From NCBI RefSeq assembly GCF_029813115.1, contig NZ_JAPZDS010000015.1, positions 57,779-121,778 of the forward strand: a DNA stretch of 64,000 nucleotides, read 5' to 3'. Both the position numbers and the translations under genes were made by a program. Under the pieces are notes generated by a model. The model saw only the letters and a program-made list of their open reading frames with translations. It did not search any database and was not told the origin of the DNA. This document shows positions 9,406-18,049 of the stretch, in pieces. Numbering within the stretch: the stretch's first letter is position 1; each line of letters starts with the position of its first letter. This DNA is from Aureimonas sp. SK2 (GTDB taxonomy: Bacteria; Pseudomonadota; Alphaproteobacteria; Rhizobiales; Rhizobiaceae).

Positions 9406-10293
9406 ATGGACGCACCCCTCCTCCCGTTTCGCCACTTCCTCCTGGGTCTGGCCGTCGTTGCCGTCTGGGGCACCAATTTCGTGGTGATCCACGAGGGGTT
9501 GAAGCATCTGCCCCCGCTCCTCTTCGCCGCCCTGCGCTTCCTGTTCGCCGCGCTGCCCGGCATCTTCCTTCTGCCACGGCCGCGCGTGCCCTGGAGCCGG
9601 CTTGCGGCCTATGGCCTGCTGATCGGGACCGGCCAGTTCGGCCTCCTGTTCATCGCCATGAACGGCCACATCTCGCCGGGCATCGCCTCCCTGGTGATCC
9701 AAAGCCAGGTCTTCTTCACCATCGCGCTGGCCATGCGCCTGTCGGGCGAGCGGATCCGGCCCTACCAATGGGTGGCGCTGGGGCTGGGGCTCGCCGGCCT
9801 TCTCGTCATCCTGACCCATACGGACGGATCGACCACGCCGCTCGGCCTCGCCCTCGTCCTGGTGGCGGCCCTGTCCTGGGCCGGCGGCAACATCGTGGCG
9901 CGGCAGACCGGCGTCACCAACATGCTGCCCTTCGTGATCTGGGGCAGCGTCTTCTCCGCCCCGCCGCTGTTCGCGCTCTCCTTCGCCCTGGAAGGCTGGG
10001 ACGCGATCCGCGCCGGCCTCGCGCAGGCCAATGCCGTCGCCTGGGGCGCCGTGCTCTGGCAGACGGTCGGCAACACGATGTTCGGCTATGCCGCCTGGGG
10101 CTGGCTCCTGTCGCGCCATCCGGCGGCGCTGGTGACGCCCATGGCGCTGCTCGTGCCGCTCTTCGGCATGGGCGCCTCGGCGCTCCTGATCGGCGAGCCC
10201 CTGCCGGCCTGGAAGATCGGCGCGGCGCTCCTCGTCATGTCGGGCCTCGTGCTCGGCCTCCTCTACCCGCGCTGGCGCAACCGCCGAGCTTGA
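9406..10293 (+). CDS. EamA/DMT-superfamily transporter
   Basis: This 295-residue, strongly hydrophobic protein has about ten predicted membrane helices in two repeated EamA halves (roughly 10-140 and 150-290). Motifs such as VWGTNFVVIHEGLKHLPP and LRFLFAALPGI in the first half and WGAVLWQTVGNTMFGYAAWG in the second are typical of the exporters related to E. coli EamA, which exports cysteine and O-acetylserine. The substrate here is unknown. It is not part of the usual dnaQ-secB neighbourhood and ends at a terminator shared with secB. Confidence 0.88.
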   Translation: MDAPLLPFRHFLLGLAVVAVWGTNFVVIHEGLKHLPPLLFAALRFLFAALPGIFLLPRPRVPWSRLAAYGLLIGTGQFGLLFIAMNGHISPGIASLVIQSQVFFTIALAMRLSGERIRPYQWVALGLGLAGLLVILTHTDGSTTPLGLALVLVAALSWAGGNIVARQTGVTNMLPFVIWGSVFSAPPLFALSFALEGWDAIRAGLAQANAVAWGAVLWQTVGNTMFGYAAWGWLLSRHPAALVTPMALLVPLFGMGASALLIGEPLPAWKIGAALLVMSGLVLGLLYPRWRNRRA

Positions 10294-10297
10294 GACG

Positions 10298-10338
10298 AAA
10301 AAGGGGCGCCGCCGATCCCTCGGGGCGCCCCTTTCGTT
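10298..10338. terminator. Bidirectional terminator between the EamA gene and secB
   Basis: An 11-bp stem AAAGGGGCGCC (10300-10310) pairs with GGCGCCCCTTT (10324-10334). A-rich sequence precedes it and T-rich sequence follows, so it can end both the plus-strand EamA gene and the minus-strand secB gene. Confidence 0.8.
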
Positions 10339-10356
10339 CGTTTCCGGCCCGATGGA

Positions 10357-10878
10357 TCAGGCGACCGGCTGGACCTGCGCCTTGGCGCGCTCCTCGGCGA
10401 GGCGCTGGGTGAACAGGGCGGCAAAATCGATCGGGTCGATCATCAGCGGCGGGAAGCCGGCATTGCGCGTGACGTCCGCGACGATCTGGCGCGCGAAGGG
10501 GAACAGGAGGCGCGGGCACTCGATGAAGAGGACCGGGAGCATGTGCTCCTGCGGGAAACCTTCGAGGCGGAACACGCCGCCATATTCGAGTTCCACGTGA
10601 AACAGCGTGTCGGAGCCCTCGCCTGCGCGCGCGTTCAGCGTCAGGCGCACGTCGTATTCGTGGTCGCCGCCCTGGACCGGGTTGGCGCCGACATTGACGC
10701 CGATGTTGATGCCGGGCGCGCGGGCCTGGCCACGCAGCGAGTTCGGGGCGCCGGGGCTCTCGAAGGACAGGTCCTTGATGTACTGGGCGAGAATGTTCAG
10801 CGAAGGCTGGGCGCCCTGGCTCGCGCCGTTGGCGCCATTGGCACCGTTCGCGCCGTTGGTCTGGTCGATCTGGGACAT
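10357..10878 (-). CDS. secB: Protein-export chaperone SecB
   Basis: SecB is a tetrameric cytoplasmic chaperone that keeps preproteins unfolded and hands them to SecA. The 173-residue product contains the core [19 protein letters not shown], the beta-strand region [32 protein letters not shown] and the [21 protein letters not shown] segment. ATG 10878 is preceded by GAGGAG. The N-terminus carries a short NGA tripeptide repeat (about four copies) encoded by a GGCGCCAAC-type microsatellite. It converges with the EamA gene. A parS-like motif lies within the gene (10589-10604). Confidence 0.96.
   Translation of the reverse strand: MSQIDQTNGANGANGANGASQGAQPSLNILAQYIKDLSFESPGAPNSLRGQARAPGINIGVNVGANPVQGGDHEYDVRLTLNARAGEGSDTLFHVELEYGGVFRLEGFPQEHMLPVLFIECPRLLFPFARQIVADVTRNAGFPPLMIDPIDFAALFTQRLAEERAKAQVQPVA
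10589..10604. other. parS-like motif inside secB (14 of 16)
   Basis: AGTTCCACGTGAAACA matches the parS consensus TGTTTCACGTGAAACA at 14 of 16 positions, with an intact right half. It is in coding DNA, so chance and codon constraint cannot be excluded. Confidence 0.4.
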
Positions 10879-10989
10879 CGGGGCTCCTCGGGCGCTGGTC
10901 CGCGCCCCTTCCAAGATGGCGGCGTCTGTCCGCCGCGGCTCGGGGCCGCAGCTATCACGGGGCCGGGGGAGGAAACAAGCGCGGGGCTG

Positions 10990-11538
10990 TCAGTGCAGCG
11001 TGCGGGGGCCGCGGTCGTTCGGGTCCTCGCCCGGCCCGTCCAGTGCCGTCCAGGGGCTGTCGGCGGCGCCGTCCCGGCGGCGGAACTCGCCGCCCGAAAG
11101 GTCGATGACCTCGGGGCCGGGCTGCCGATAGGGGGCGTCGCGCCGGCCGCGCGGACCCACCACCACGATGCGCGAGCGCATCCGCTGCCAGACGAAGTCG
11201 CGCACCGGCGGCAGGAACAGGAGTAGACCGAAAAGGTCCGTCACGAAGCCCGGAAGGATCAGGAGGATGCCGGCCAGCGCGATCATCGCGCCGTGGACGA
11301 TCTCGCGCTCCGGCACCCGGCCGGCCCGCGCCTCGGTCTGCGCGGCGCGCAGGGTGGACAGGGTCTGGCGCTTCAGGAGGAGCGATCCGACGAGGACGCC
11401 GGCGACCACCAGCGCCAGCGTCGGCCAGACGCCGATCTCGCCGCCCACCCAGATGAAGACGCCGATCTCGATCAGCGGCAGCGCCAGAAGCGCCAGGGGA
11501 ATGAGGATCAGCGGCATACGGATGGAAGCTCTCGACAA
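10990..11538 (-). CDS. FxsA-family membrane protein
   Basis: FxsA proteins are small inner-membrane proteins; E. coli FxsA relieves F-plasmid exclusion of phage T7, and the ordinary cellular role is unclear. The 182-residue protein has the family core LPLIEIGVFIWVGGEIGVW, LKRQTLSTLRAAQTEARAG and ALAGILLILPGFVTDLFGLLL, giving about three or four membrane segments in residues 5-115, and then a polar, disordered tail. It lies 111 bp upstream of secB on the same strand, as in other Rhizobiales. ATG 11517 is an alternative start. Confidence 0.85.
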   Translation of the reverse strand: MSRASIRMPLILIPLALLALPLIEIGVFIWVGGEIGVWPTLALVVAGVLVGSLLLKRQTLSTLRAAQTEARAGRVPEREIVHGAMIALAGILLILPGFVTDLFGLLLFLPPVRDFVWQRMRSRIVVVGPRGRRDAPYRQPGPEVIDLSGGEFRRRDGAADSPWTALDGPGEDPNDRGPRTLH

Positions 11539-11587
11539 AGGCGGCGATCCCGCCGGGCGCCTTCAACATAGGACGCGGAAGCGTGAA

Positions 11588-11616
11588 TTTGAATGCGGGG
11601 CGCCCTGGCTCTATAT
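11588..11616 (+). promoter_or_regulatory. Candidate promoter of the Tim44-mltA-smr-xre operon
   Basis: TTTGAA (11588-11593) and a perfect alphaproteobacterial -10 CTATAT (11611-11616) are 17 bp apart. The predicted start near 11623 lies about 40 nt upstream of ATG 11664. Confidence 0.5.
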
Positions 11617-11663
11617 GAAGCGGGCGTAACCATCGCTTGATCTTTTGGGACACACGGGCATTC

Positions 11664-12356
11664 ATGGGCTTCGGGACGATCTTCTTCATCGTGGTGGCGG
11701 CGATCGTCCTGTACCAGCTGCGCTCCGTTCTCGGCCGGCGCACGGGCAACGAGCGTCCGCCCTTCGATCCCTATTCCCGCCCGACGGAAGGGCCGGCGCC
11801 GGCTCAGGGCAATGTCGTGACGCTCCCCTCGCGCCGCATCAATCCGGACGAGACCGCCGCCTCGCCCTATGAGGCGATCGACAAGGCGGCGGCGCCCGGC
11901 ACCCCGGCCAACGAGGGCCTGCGCCGGATCAAGGACGCCGACCCGAGCTTCGAGGTCGAGACCTTCGTCGAGGGCGCCAAGACCGCCTACGAGATGATCG
12001 TCACCGCCTTTGCGGACGGCGACCGCAAGCTTCTCCAGAACCTCCTGTCGCCCGAGGTCTACCAGGGCTTCGACGCCTCCATCACGGAGCGCGAATCGCG
12101 CGGCGAGCGGCTCCAGTCCTCCTTCATCGGCATCAACGAGGCGAGCGTCACGAGCGCCGAACTGAAGGACCGCGAGGCGTTGGTGACGATGCGGATCGTC
12201 TCGCAGCTCATCTCGGCGACCCTGAAGTCCGACGGCACGGTGGCGGACGGCGATCCGGAGACGGTGGTCGAGGTCATCGACGTCTGGACGTTCGCCCGCG
12301 ACACGCGGTCGCGCGATCCGAACTGGCGCTTGGTGGAAACCGAATCCGAGGACTGA
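11664..12356 (+). CDS. Tim44/TimA-domain membrane-anchored protein
   Basis: The protein has one N-terminal membrane helix (GTIFFIVVAAIVLYQLRSVL), a Pro-rich polar linker, and a C-terminal Tim44-like domain from about residue 85 (DADPSFEVETFVEGAKTAYE) to the end (WTFARDTRSRDPNWRLVETE). Tim44-like proteins act in mitochondrial import; the bacterial form (TimA) is periplasm-facing or membrane-associated, with little functional data. I start it at ATG 11664, because the longer frame begins with TTG and lacks similarity. It heads a tight plus-strand operon with mltA, smr and xre, the conserved order near the origin. Confidence 0.88.
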   Translation: MGFGTIFFIVVAAIVLYQLRSVLGRRTGNERPPFDPYSRPTEGPAPAQGNVVTLPSRRINPDETAASPYEAIDKAAAPGTPANEGLRRIKDADPSFEVETFVEGAKTAYEMIVTAFADGDRKLLQNLLSPEVYQGFDASITERESRGERLQSSFIGINEASVTSAELKDREALVTMRIVSQLISATLKSDGTVADGDPETVVEVIDVWTFARDTRSRDPNWRLVETESED

Positions 12357-12370
12357 CAGGCCTCCCCGCG

Positions 12371-13492
12371 ATGTCCGCCTCCACCCAACCGGAGCCGAGC
12401 GGGGCGCACGGGTTCGCGCCGCTGGGCTTCGACGACCTGCCCGCCTGGGGCCGCGCCGATCATCGGCCGGCCCTTTTCGCGTTTCGCCGCTCGGCGCCCA
12501 CGATCCTCGGGTCGGGCGCGGCGCCCGCCGCCTTCGGCCTCCGGCCCGCCGACTTCGCACCCGCCGCCCGCGCCGCGCTGAAGGGCGGCCCGGATCCGAC
12601 GCGGACGGAGGCGCGCGCCTTCTTCGAGCACTTCTTTCGCCCGGCCGAGATTCTGACGCAGGGCGCGCCGGCGCCGGGCTTCGTGACCGGCTACTACGAG
12701 CCCGAACTTCCCGCCTCGCGCCAGGCGACGCCCCGGTTCCGCGTCCCGCTCTACCGCCGGCCGGACGACCTCCTGTCGCTGGAGGACAGCGAGACGGCGG
12801 AGGGTCTCGAGCCGGACACGCGCTTCGCCTTGCGCGACGGGAGCGGACGGCTGCGGCCCTATCCCGACCGTGCGGCGATCGAGGGCGGCTGGCTGAAGGG
12901 CAGAGGCCTCGAACTCGTCTTCCTGGAAAGCGCGGTCGACGCCTTCTTCGTCCATGTCCAGGGCTCCGCCCGCCTCGCGCTGCCGGGCGGCGAGACGATG
13001 CGCGTCGGCTATGCCGCCAAGAACGGCCACCGCTTCACGGCGATCGGCCGGGTCCTCGTCGGGGAGGGGGAGCTGCCGCTGGAAGGCGCCGACATGGCCG
13101 GTATCCGCCGCTGGCTGGCGGCCCACCCCGAGCGGGCCGAGGCGCTCCTCCACCGCAACCGCTCCTTCATCTTCTTCCGCGAGGTGCCGGTCGAGCCCGG
13201 CGCCGGGCCAATCGGCGGCTCGGGCGTGCCGCTGACGCCCTTCGGCTCGCTGGCCGTCGATGCGGCCCTCCATGCCTACGGCATGCCCGTCTTCGTGGAG
13301 GCGCCGGGCCTTGCCGTCGCGGGCGCGCCGTTCGGAAGGCTTCTCGTCGCGCAGGACACGGGCTCGGCCATCGTCGGCGCGGCGCGGGGCGACATCTTCA
13401 CCGGCTCCGGCGACGAGGCGGGAGAGATCGCCGGCACCATCCGCCATTCCGCGCGCTTCCTCGCGCTCCTGCCGACGGGCGACCGGCCGTGA
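12371..13492 (+). CDS. mltA: Membrane-bound lytic murein transglycosylase A
   Basis: MltA cleaves peptidoglycan between MurNAc and GlcNAc with formation of 1,6-anhydroMurNAc. The 373-residue protein shows the MltA core GFVTGYYEPELPASRQ, FFVHVQGSARLALP and AKNGHRFTAIGRVL, then the 3D domain with the catalytic aspartate region LLVAQDTGSAIVGAARGDIF and GSGDEAGEIAGTIRH. I see no signal peptide or lipobox at the annotated start (MSASTQPEPSGAHG), so export is unexplained; a missed upstream start in another frame cannot be excluded. The end overlaps the Smr gene as GTGA. Confidence 0.92.
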   Translation: MSASTQPEPSGAHGFAPLGFDDLPAWGRADHRPALFAFRRSAPTILGSGAAPAAFGLRPADFAPAARAALKGGPDPTRTEARAFFEHFFRPAEILTQGAPAPGFVTGYYEPELPASRQATPRFRVPLYRRPDDLLSLEDSETAEGLEPDTRFALRDGSGRLRPYPDRAAIEGGWLKGRGLELVFLESAVDAFFVHVQGSARLALPGGETMRVGYAAKNGHRFTAIGRVLVGEGELPLEGADMAGIRRWLAAHPERAEALLHRNRSFIFFREVPVEPGAGPIGGSGVPLTPFGSLAVDAALHAYGMPVFVEAPGLAVAGAPFGRLLVAQDTGSAIVGAARGDIFTGSGDEAGEIAGTIRHSARFLALLPTGDRP

Positions 13493-14031
13493 GGCGCCGA
13501 CGCGACCTGTCGGGCGAGGAGCGCCGCCTCTGGGCGAGCGTGGCGCGCTCCGCCGTTCCGCTGCCGGGCAAGGCGACGCCCGACCTGCCGCCCGAGCCGG
13601 AGCCCGCGCCCGCCCCTCCGAAAGCAGAGACGCCCAAGGCCGGCGGCATGGCGGCCGCTTTTCCGCCGGCCCTGCGCCCGCGCGTGGCGCCGGCGCCGCC
13701 CGCCCTTCATCCGATCGACCGGCCGGTCCGGCGCAAGATCGGCAAGGGGCGGATCGAGCTGGAGGATCGGATCGACCTCCACGGCTGGACGGAAGCGGTG
13801 GCCCACGGCGCGCTCCTTCATTTCCTGCGCTCGGCCAAGGCGCGCGGGCTGCGCCATGTCCTCGTCATCACCGGCCGGGGCGCCTCCTTCGGCTCGACGG
13901 GGAGCCTGAAGCGCGCCCTGCCGCACTGGTTCTCGACGCCCGACTTCCGCAGCCTCGTCTCCGGCTACGACCAGGCCGAGCGCGGCCATGGCGGGGAAGG
14001 GGCCTTCTATGTCCGGGTGCGCCGGCGATGA
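13489..14031 (+). CDS. Smr/MutS2 C-terminal domain protein
   Basis: This 180-residue protein has a basic, Pro/Ala-rich N-terminus and a C-terminal Smr domain. The Smr hallmark is visible as DRIDLHGWTEAVAHGALLHFL followed by VLVITGRG and the downstream loop. Smr domains are nucleic-acid endonucleases or RNA/DNA-binding modules; the D-x-H-G motif is intact. The start is GTG 13489, overlapping the mltA stop by 4 bp; the end overlaps the next gene by 4 bp. Its cellular role in alphaproteobacteria is not established. Confidence 0.88.
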   Translation: MRRRRDLSGEERRLWASVARSAVPLPGKATPDLPPEPEPAPAPPKAETPKAGGMAAAFPPALRPRVAPAPPALHPIDRPVRRKIGKGRIELEDRIDLHGWTEAVAHGALLHFLRSAKARGLRHVLVITGRGASFGSTGSLKRALPHWFSTPDFRSLVSGYDQAERGHGGEGAFYVRVRRR

Positions 14032-14426
14032 CGCCCTTCGGCCTCCGGGTGCGGGCGCTGCGCCAGGAGCGCGGCATCACGCAAGGGGAGATGGCCAAGG
14101 CGCTGGGCGTCTCGGCCGCCTATCTCTCGGCGCTCGAACACGGCAAGCGCGGCCGGCCGACCTGGTCGATGCTCCAGCGCATCATCGGCTATCTCAACGT
14201 CATCTGGGACGACGCGGAGGACCTCGAGCGGCTCGCCGAGCTTTCCCACCCCAAGGTGATCCTGGAAACGGGTTCGCTGAGCCCGGAAGCGACGGCCTTC
14301 GCCAACCGCCTGGCAGAGAGCCTGCCGCTCTTGAGCGCCGAGGACATCGCGGCGCTGGACGCGCTGCTTCAGGAAGCGGCCGAGCGCGGCGAAGCGGCCG
14401 AGCGGGCGCGCCGCCGGCAGCGCTAG
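14028..14426 (+). CDS. XRE-family helix-turn-helix regulator
   Basis: A 132-residue protein starting at ATG 14028, which overlaps the Smr stop as ATGA. Residues 5-65 form a Cro/C1 helix-turn-helix (RVRALRQERGITQGEMAKAL, then GVSAAYLSALEHGKRG). The C-terminal part is helical and acidic (SAEDIAALDALLQEAAERGE). It is the last gene of the Tim44-mltA-smr operon, a position also seen in Rhizobium relatives. The regulated genes are unknown. Confidence 0.9.
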   Translation: MTPFGLRVRALRQERGITQGEMAKALGVSAAYLSALEHGKRGRPTWSMLQRIIGYLNVIWDDAEDLERLAELSHPKVILETGSLSPEATAFANRLAESLPLLSAEDIAALDALLQEAAERGEAAERARRRQR

Positions 14427-14492
14427 CCGAAGCCCGAACGCCTTGAAGCGGCCGGCGGAGACGATAGCTCCCTTCTCAGCCGTGCGCTGGGG

Positions 14493-15029
14493 GTGCGTCT
14501 CGTGTCCGACATCGACTTTCCCGAAGGCCTCGGCCATCCGCATCTCGAAGCACCGACGCCGATCAGGCGCCATGCGAGCCCCCTGTCGCTGCTGATCCTC
14601 GGCTCGCTCGTCGCGGCGGCCCTGCTCGGCGCCTTCGGCGGCAACGGGCTCGACCGGCTGGAGGCGGACGGGGCGGGGGCGCGGCTCGCGGTCGAGACGC
14701 CCGCGACCTTGCGCAACGGTGAGTTCTACGAGGTGCGCGTCGCCATCGTGCCAAAGCGCCCGGTGACCGACCTCGTCTTCGCCGTCGAGCCCTCCCTCTG
14801 GCGCCAGACGACGCAGAACTCCATGCTGCCGGCCGCCGCCGAGGAGAGCTTTTCGGACGGCGCCTTCCGCTTCTCCTACGGCCCGGCCGATGCGGGCGAG
14901 GAACGGCGGATCAAGATGGACTTCCAGATCAATCCGTCGCTTCTGGGCAACGTCGCCGGCACCGTCTCCGTACTCGACGGCGACAGCGAACTGGCGAGCC
15001 TGCCGGTGACGATCGAGGTTCGCCCCTGA
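14493..15029 (+). CDS. Hypothetical membrane-anchored protein with exported beta-rich domain
   Basis: I do not recognise a named family. The 178-residue product has a cytoplasmic N-terminus (about 1-30), one membrane helix (about 31-48, PLSLLILGSLVAAALLGAF) and an exported domain of about 125 residues rich in beta strands (FYEVRVAIVPKRPVTDLVF, AGTVSVLDGDSELASLPVTI). The exported part looks Ig-like. The start is GTG 14493 or GTG 14502. It overlaps the following DUF421 gene by one base, and such small anchored proteins often accompany DUF421 genes, so the two probably work together. Confidence 0.65.
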   Translation: MRLVSDIDFPEGLGHPHLEAPTPIRRHASPLSLLILGSLVAAALLGAFGGNGLDRLEADGAGARLAVETPATLRNGEFYEVRVAIVPKRPVTDLVFAVEPSLWRQTTQNSMLPAAAEESFSDGAFRFSYGPADAGEERRIKMDFQINPSLLGNVAGTVSVLDGDSELASLPVTIEVRP

Positions 15030-15511
15030 TGGACATCGTGCTGCGCGCCACCGTGATGTTCGCGGTGCTCTATCTTCTGATCCGGCTCCTGGGAAAGCGC
15101 GAGCTGGCGCAGATGACGCCGTTCGAGCTGGTGGTGCTGATCGTCATGGGCGATCTCATCCAGCAGGGCGTCACCCACAACGACTTCTCGCTGACCGGCG
15201 CGACGCTCGCCGTCGTCACCTTCGCCTTCTGGGGCCTCGTCCTGTCCTGGGCGACCTATCTCTCGCCCCGCGCCGAGCGTCTGCTGGAAGGCCGGCCGCG
15301 GGTCATCGTGAAGGCCGGCGTCCTTCTGGAGGACAACCTGCGCCGCGACCGCATCACGCGCCGGGAGGTGGAATCGGAAATGCGGCTGGCCGGCATCGCG
15401 CGCCTGTCGGACGTCGCCTGGGCGATCCTGGAGCCGCAGGGCAAGATCAGCTTCATCGCCGCCGACAAGAGCGACCGGGCCAAGGCGCCGGACGACAGTC
15501 CGATCGGCTGA
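15029..15511 (+). CDS. DUF421 (YetF-family) membrane protein
   Basis: The 160-residue protein has three membrane helices (about 5-22, 38-55 and 60-80), including the family hallmarks LLIRLLGKRELAQMTPFELV and LIVMGDLIQQGVT, followed by a small cytoplasmic domain (about 85-145) with GRPRVIVKAG, ITRREVESEMRLAG and the end VAWAILEPQGKISFI. This is the full DUF421 layout; B. subtilis YetF and SpoVA-associated relatives belong here, but biochemistry is not settled. It is coupled to the preceding anchored protein and converges with the DUF1402 gene with a 3-bp gap. Confidence 0.88.
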   Translation: MDIVLRATVMFAVLYLLIRLLGKRELAQMTPFELVVLIVMGDLIQQGVTHNDFSLTGATLAVVTFAFWGLVLSWATYLSPRAERLLEGRPRVIVKAGVLLEDNLRRDRITRREVESEMRLAGIARLSDVAWAILEPQGKISFIAADKSDRAKAPDDSPIG

Positions 15512-15514
15512 CCG

Positions 15515-16456
15515 TCAGGGGAAGATCGCCTGGAGGTCGGCGATCTTCTGGTTCACCAGCCAGCCGTAGTAGTTCTCCTCCGGCACGCGGGTTCCGCCGG
15601 CCCGGTTGGCGCTGGCGAGTTTCTCGGCCCGACCGATCGGGTCGCCGACATTGTAGAGCGTCGCCACCACGCCCGGATTGCCGGAAATGTCGAAGCCGGC
15701 GATGTCGCGATAGGCGTCGATCGAGGTGCGGATCACGGCGGCCATGTAGGCGAGCGTCCGGTCGGGATCCATGATCGCGGCATAGACCTCGCCGGCGTCG
15801 CGCATGTCGAGCCGGGGATAGCCGGAGACCCGGTGCACCATGTCCGACACCGAGAGGGCGGTCAGCGGGTTGAGCTGCCCGAGGCCGAAGGTCTGGCCGG
15901 CGTAGAAGGGCTGGAAGAACGTAGCCCCGAAGCGGTTGTCGGGATAGGCGATGCCGTCCACCGTCCGGCCGCGGAAGCTTCGCTCGAACACGGCTTCGCG
16001 GCAGGCCCAGAGGCGTGCCTCGCTGGACGCCCTCTCGCAGGCCGAGAACTGCGGCCGCGCGACGAAGTCGGCCACCGCCTCGCCGCGATAGGCGAAGTTG
16101 ACGCCGCTGGTGAGGTACGACGCCGCCTTGACGTAGTAGCTCTGGAGCCGGTCCATCGCGTCCACGTTGTAGGTGTGCTCGCCCACCAGCGCGCCCGCGA
16201 TGTGGATGGGCTCGATGCCGTAGAGGCGCGCCGCCTTGCGGATCTTGTCCTGCAGGCTGCGGTTCTCCGCCAGAAGGGCGTGGATCTTCTCGTATTTCGC
16301 GTCGAAGCTGGAGCGCGTCGCCTTGGTGCGCGAGCGCGAGCCGCCGGGAATGTCCGGCTGCTCGGCATGGCGGTTGCCGGACGGCAGGCGTGTCTCGGCC
16401 GTCGCGGGCTGGACGGCGAGGCAGGCGAGGGCGAAGGACAAGGCGAAACGGATCAT
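15515..16456 (-). CDS. Exported DUF1402 protein
   Basis: This 313-residue protein has a clear Sec signal peptide (MIRFALSFALACLAVQPATA) with cleavage near residue 21. The mature part is the DUF1402 domain common in Rhizobiales. It contains RLYGIEPIHIAGALVGEHTY, FGATFFQPFYAGQTFGLGQ and GNPGVVATLYNVGDP; the glutamate near EHTYN and the later GLGQ and ATLYN stretches resemble the lysozyme-like fold of lytic transglycosylases, so a peptidoglycan role is plausible but not shown. It stands alone, with a parS site in the gap upstream. Confidence 0.82.
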   Translation of the reverse strand: MIRFALSFALACLAVQPATAETRLPSGNRHAEQPDIPGGSRSRTKATRSSFDAKYEKIHALLAENRSLQDKIRKAARLYGIEPIHIAGALVGEHTYNVDAMDRLQSYYVKAASYLTSGVNFAYRGEAVADFVARPQFSACERASSEARLWACREAVFERSFRGRTVDGIAYPDNRFGATFFQPFYAGQTFGLGQLNPLTALSVSDMVHRVSGYPRLDMRDAGEVYAAIMDPDRTLAYMAAVIRTSIDAYRDIAGFDISGNPGVVATLYNVGDPIGRAEKLASANRAGGTRVPEENYYGWLVNQKIADLQAIFP

Positions 16457-16612
16457 GACCGGCTCTGCGGGGCGGCGCAGGCGATCCGCTATCCCATCGC
16501 GGCGGGGCGCGCAAAGCCCATTCGCGCGCCGGCCTCAGGATGCGCCGCTGGTGCGACCAAACAATCACAATCGCTTGTGCGGACCGATCGCGGCGAAGAC
16601 ATGACGGGAGGA

Positions 16613-16628
16613 TGCTTCACGTGAAACA
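16613..16628. other. parS: Candidate parS centromere site (15 of 16)
   Basis: TGCTTCACGTGAAACA differs from the parS consensus TGTTTCACGTGAAACA at one base. It is intergenic, between the DUF1402 gene and the AsnC-type regulator, and it is embedded in a longer 28-bp near-palindrome (16607-16634; GGAGGATG on one side, CATCCTCC on the other), which might also act as the terminator of the regulator gene. ParB would bind here to segregate the origin region. Confidence 0.75.
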
Positions 16629-16642
16629 TCCTCCAGCCGACA

Positions 16643-17104
16643 TCAGGCATAGCGGGTCGGCAGCGCGGTCTCGGTCTTGACCGTCTCCATCGAGATATAG
16701 GCCGACACGTCGAACAGCTCGACCCGCGAGACGAGCCGCTTGTAGATCGTGTCGTAGTGCTCGACGTCCGGCAGGACGATCTTCAGGATGTAGTCGAAAT
16801 TGCCCGTCAGCCGGTGTACCTCGACGATCTCCGGGATCGCGGCGAGCGCGGCGCGGAACTCCTCCAGCCAGCCGCCCGCATGGCGCGAGGTCTTCACGAT
16901 CACGAAGACGGTGGTGGGCAGGTTGATCTTCCTGCGATCGACCAAGGCGACGCGCCGCCTGACGTAGCCCTCGTCCCGCAGGCGCTGGATGCGCCGTGAG
17001 CAGGCGGAGGGCGAAAGCGCCGCGCGCTCGGCAAGATCCTGCACTGGGCGGTCGGCATCCTCCTGCAGGAGGTCGAGGAGAAGGCGGTCGCGATCGTCGA
17101 GCAT
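16643..17104 (-). CDS. Lrp/AsnC-family transcriptional regulator
   Basis: The 153-residue protein starts at ATG 17104 ([20 protein letters not shown]). It has an N-terminal winged helix-turn-helix ([19 protein letters not shown]) and a C-terminal RAM ligand-binding domain ([36 protein letters not shown]). These feast/famine regulators respond to amino acids. It is divergent from the Asp/Glu racemase-like gene with a 170-bp gap, which suggests that it controls that gene. The open frame extends 34 codons further upstream without conservation. Confidence 0.9.
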   Translation of the reverse strand: MLDDRDRLLLDLLQEDADRPVQDLAERAALSPSACSRRIQRLRDEGYVRRRVALVDRRKINLPTTVFVIVKTSRHAGGWLEEFRAALAAIPEIVEVHRLTGNFDYILKIVLPDVEHYDTIYKRLVSRVELFDVSAYISMETVKTETALPTRYA

Positions 17105-17133
17105 GGGACGATCATGCGCGCTTACATGCCACC

Positions 17134-17181
17134 GTGCAAGAACGGCGCGTCGAAACGGGCTTTCGTGCACGTTTAGTGCAC
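17134..17181. promoter_or_regulatory. Possible AsnC-type operator with GTGCAC repeats
   Basis: The gap between the regulator and the racemase has GTGCAA (17134) and two GTGCAC palindromes (17165-17170, 17176-17181) whose centres are 11 bp apart, one helical turn. Such phased repeats in a divergent promoter fit an Lrp/AsnC octamer site, but the match is short. Confidence 0.35.
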
Positions 17182-17274
17182 AAGTTAAGCCGGTCCTAAC
17201 CCACAAAGCGCGCCGTTTGCGCGAGGCCGGCGATAGGCTCTCCGTATCGAAGCGCCATTCAAGGGGACGGGCAG

Positions 17275-18000
17275 ATGAAGCGGATCGGGCTGATCGGGGG
17301 CATGAGCTGGGAATCCACCGCCGTCTACTACCGTCTTCTCAACGAGGCCGTTCGCGCGGCGGGCGGGCCGCTGGATTCGGCCGACATCCTCCTCCACTCC
17401 CTGAACTTCTCCGACGTCGTGGCGCTCCAGAAGGCCGGCCGCTGGGATCTGGCCGCCGCCATGCTCGCCGACAGCGCCCGTCGGCTGGAGCGGGCCGGCG
17501 CCGACTGCGTGCTGATCTGCACCAACACGATGCATCTCGTCTCCGCCGAGGTCGCGGGGGCCGTCTCCATTCCGCTGATCGACATCATCGCCGAGACCGG
17601 CGCCCGGCTGCGGGCCGCGGGCGCGCGCAAGCCGCTGCTCCTCGCCACCCGCTACACGATGGAACACGGCTTCTACGCCGACCGGCTGGAACAGGCGGCC
17701 GGCTTCCGCCCGATCGTGCCGCAGGCGGCCGACCGCGAGACCGTCCACCGCGTCATCTTCGAGGAGCTCTGCGCGGGCCGGGTGCTCGAAACCTCGCGCC
17801 GCGAACTGATGACGATCGTCGAGCGCGGCGTGGCCATGGGCGCCGATTCCGTCATTCTCGGCTGCACGGAGATCGTCCTCTCGCTCGACCCAAGCGCCTT
17901 GCCGGTGCCGGGCTTCGATTCCACCGCGATCCACGCGGCGGCCGCCGCCCGCGTCGCCATGGAGGCCTGCGACCAGCTTCGCGAACGCATGGTGGCTTAG
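17275..18000 (+). CDS. Aspartate/glutamate racemase-family protein
   Basis: The 241-residue protein begins [20 protein letters not shown], the standard opening of YgeA-type aspartate/glutamate racemases. Both catalytic cysteines are visible: CTNTMHLV around residue 82 and GCTEI around residue 196. The enzymes interconvert L- and D-Asp or Glu, and E. coli YgeA prefers homoserine/lysine-like substrates, so the true substrate is open. It is divergent from an AsnC-type regulator and is followed by a class II amidotransferase on the same strand 49 bp downstream. Confidence 0.9.
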   Translation: MKRIGLIGGMSWESTAVYYRLLNEAVRAAGGPLDSADILLHSLNFSDVVALQKAGRWDLAAAMLADSARRLERAGADCVLICTNTMHLVSAEVAGAVSIPLIDIIAETGARLRAAGARKPLLLATRYTMEHGFYADRLEQAAGFRPIVPQAADRETVHRVIFEELCAGRVLETSRRELMTIVERGVAMGADSVILGCTEIVLSLDPSALPVPGFDSTAIHAAAAARVAMEACDQLRERMVA

Positions 18001-18049
18001 CTCTAGACGCTTCGACCCCGATCGGCCGAACGCCTGCAGGACCGCCGCC

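Noticed and set aside
17160..17181. Possible parS site near the AsnC-type regulator
   Set aside because: The CGTGCACG core is different from CACGTG; better read as short operator repeats.
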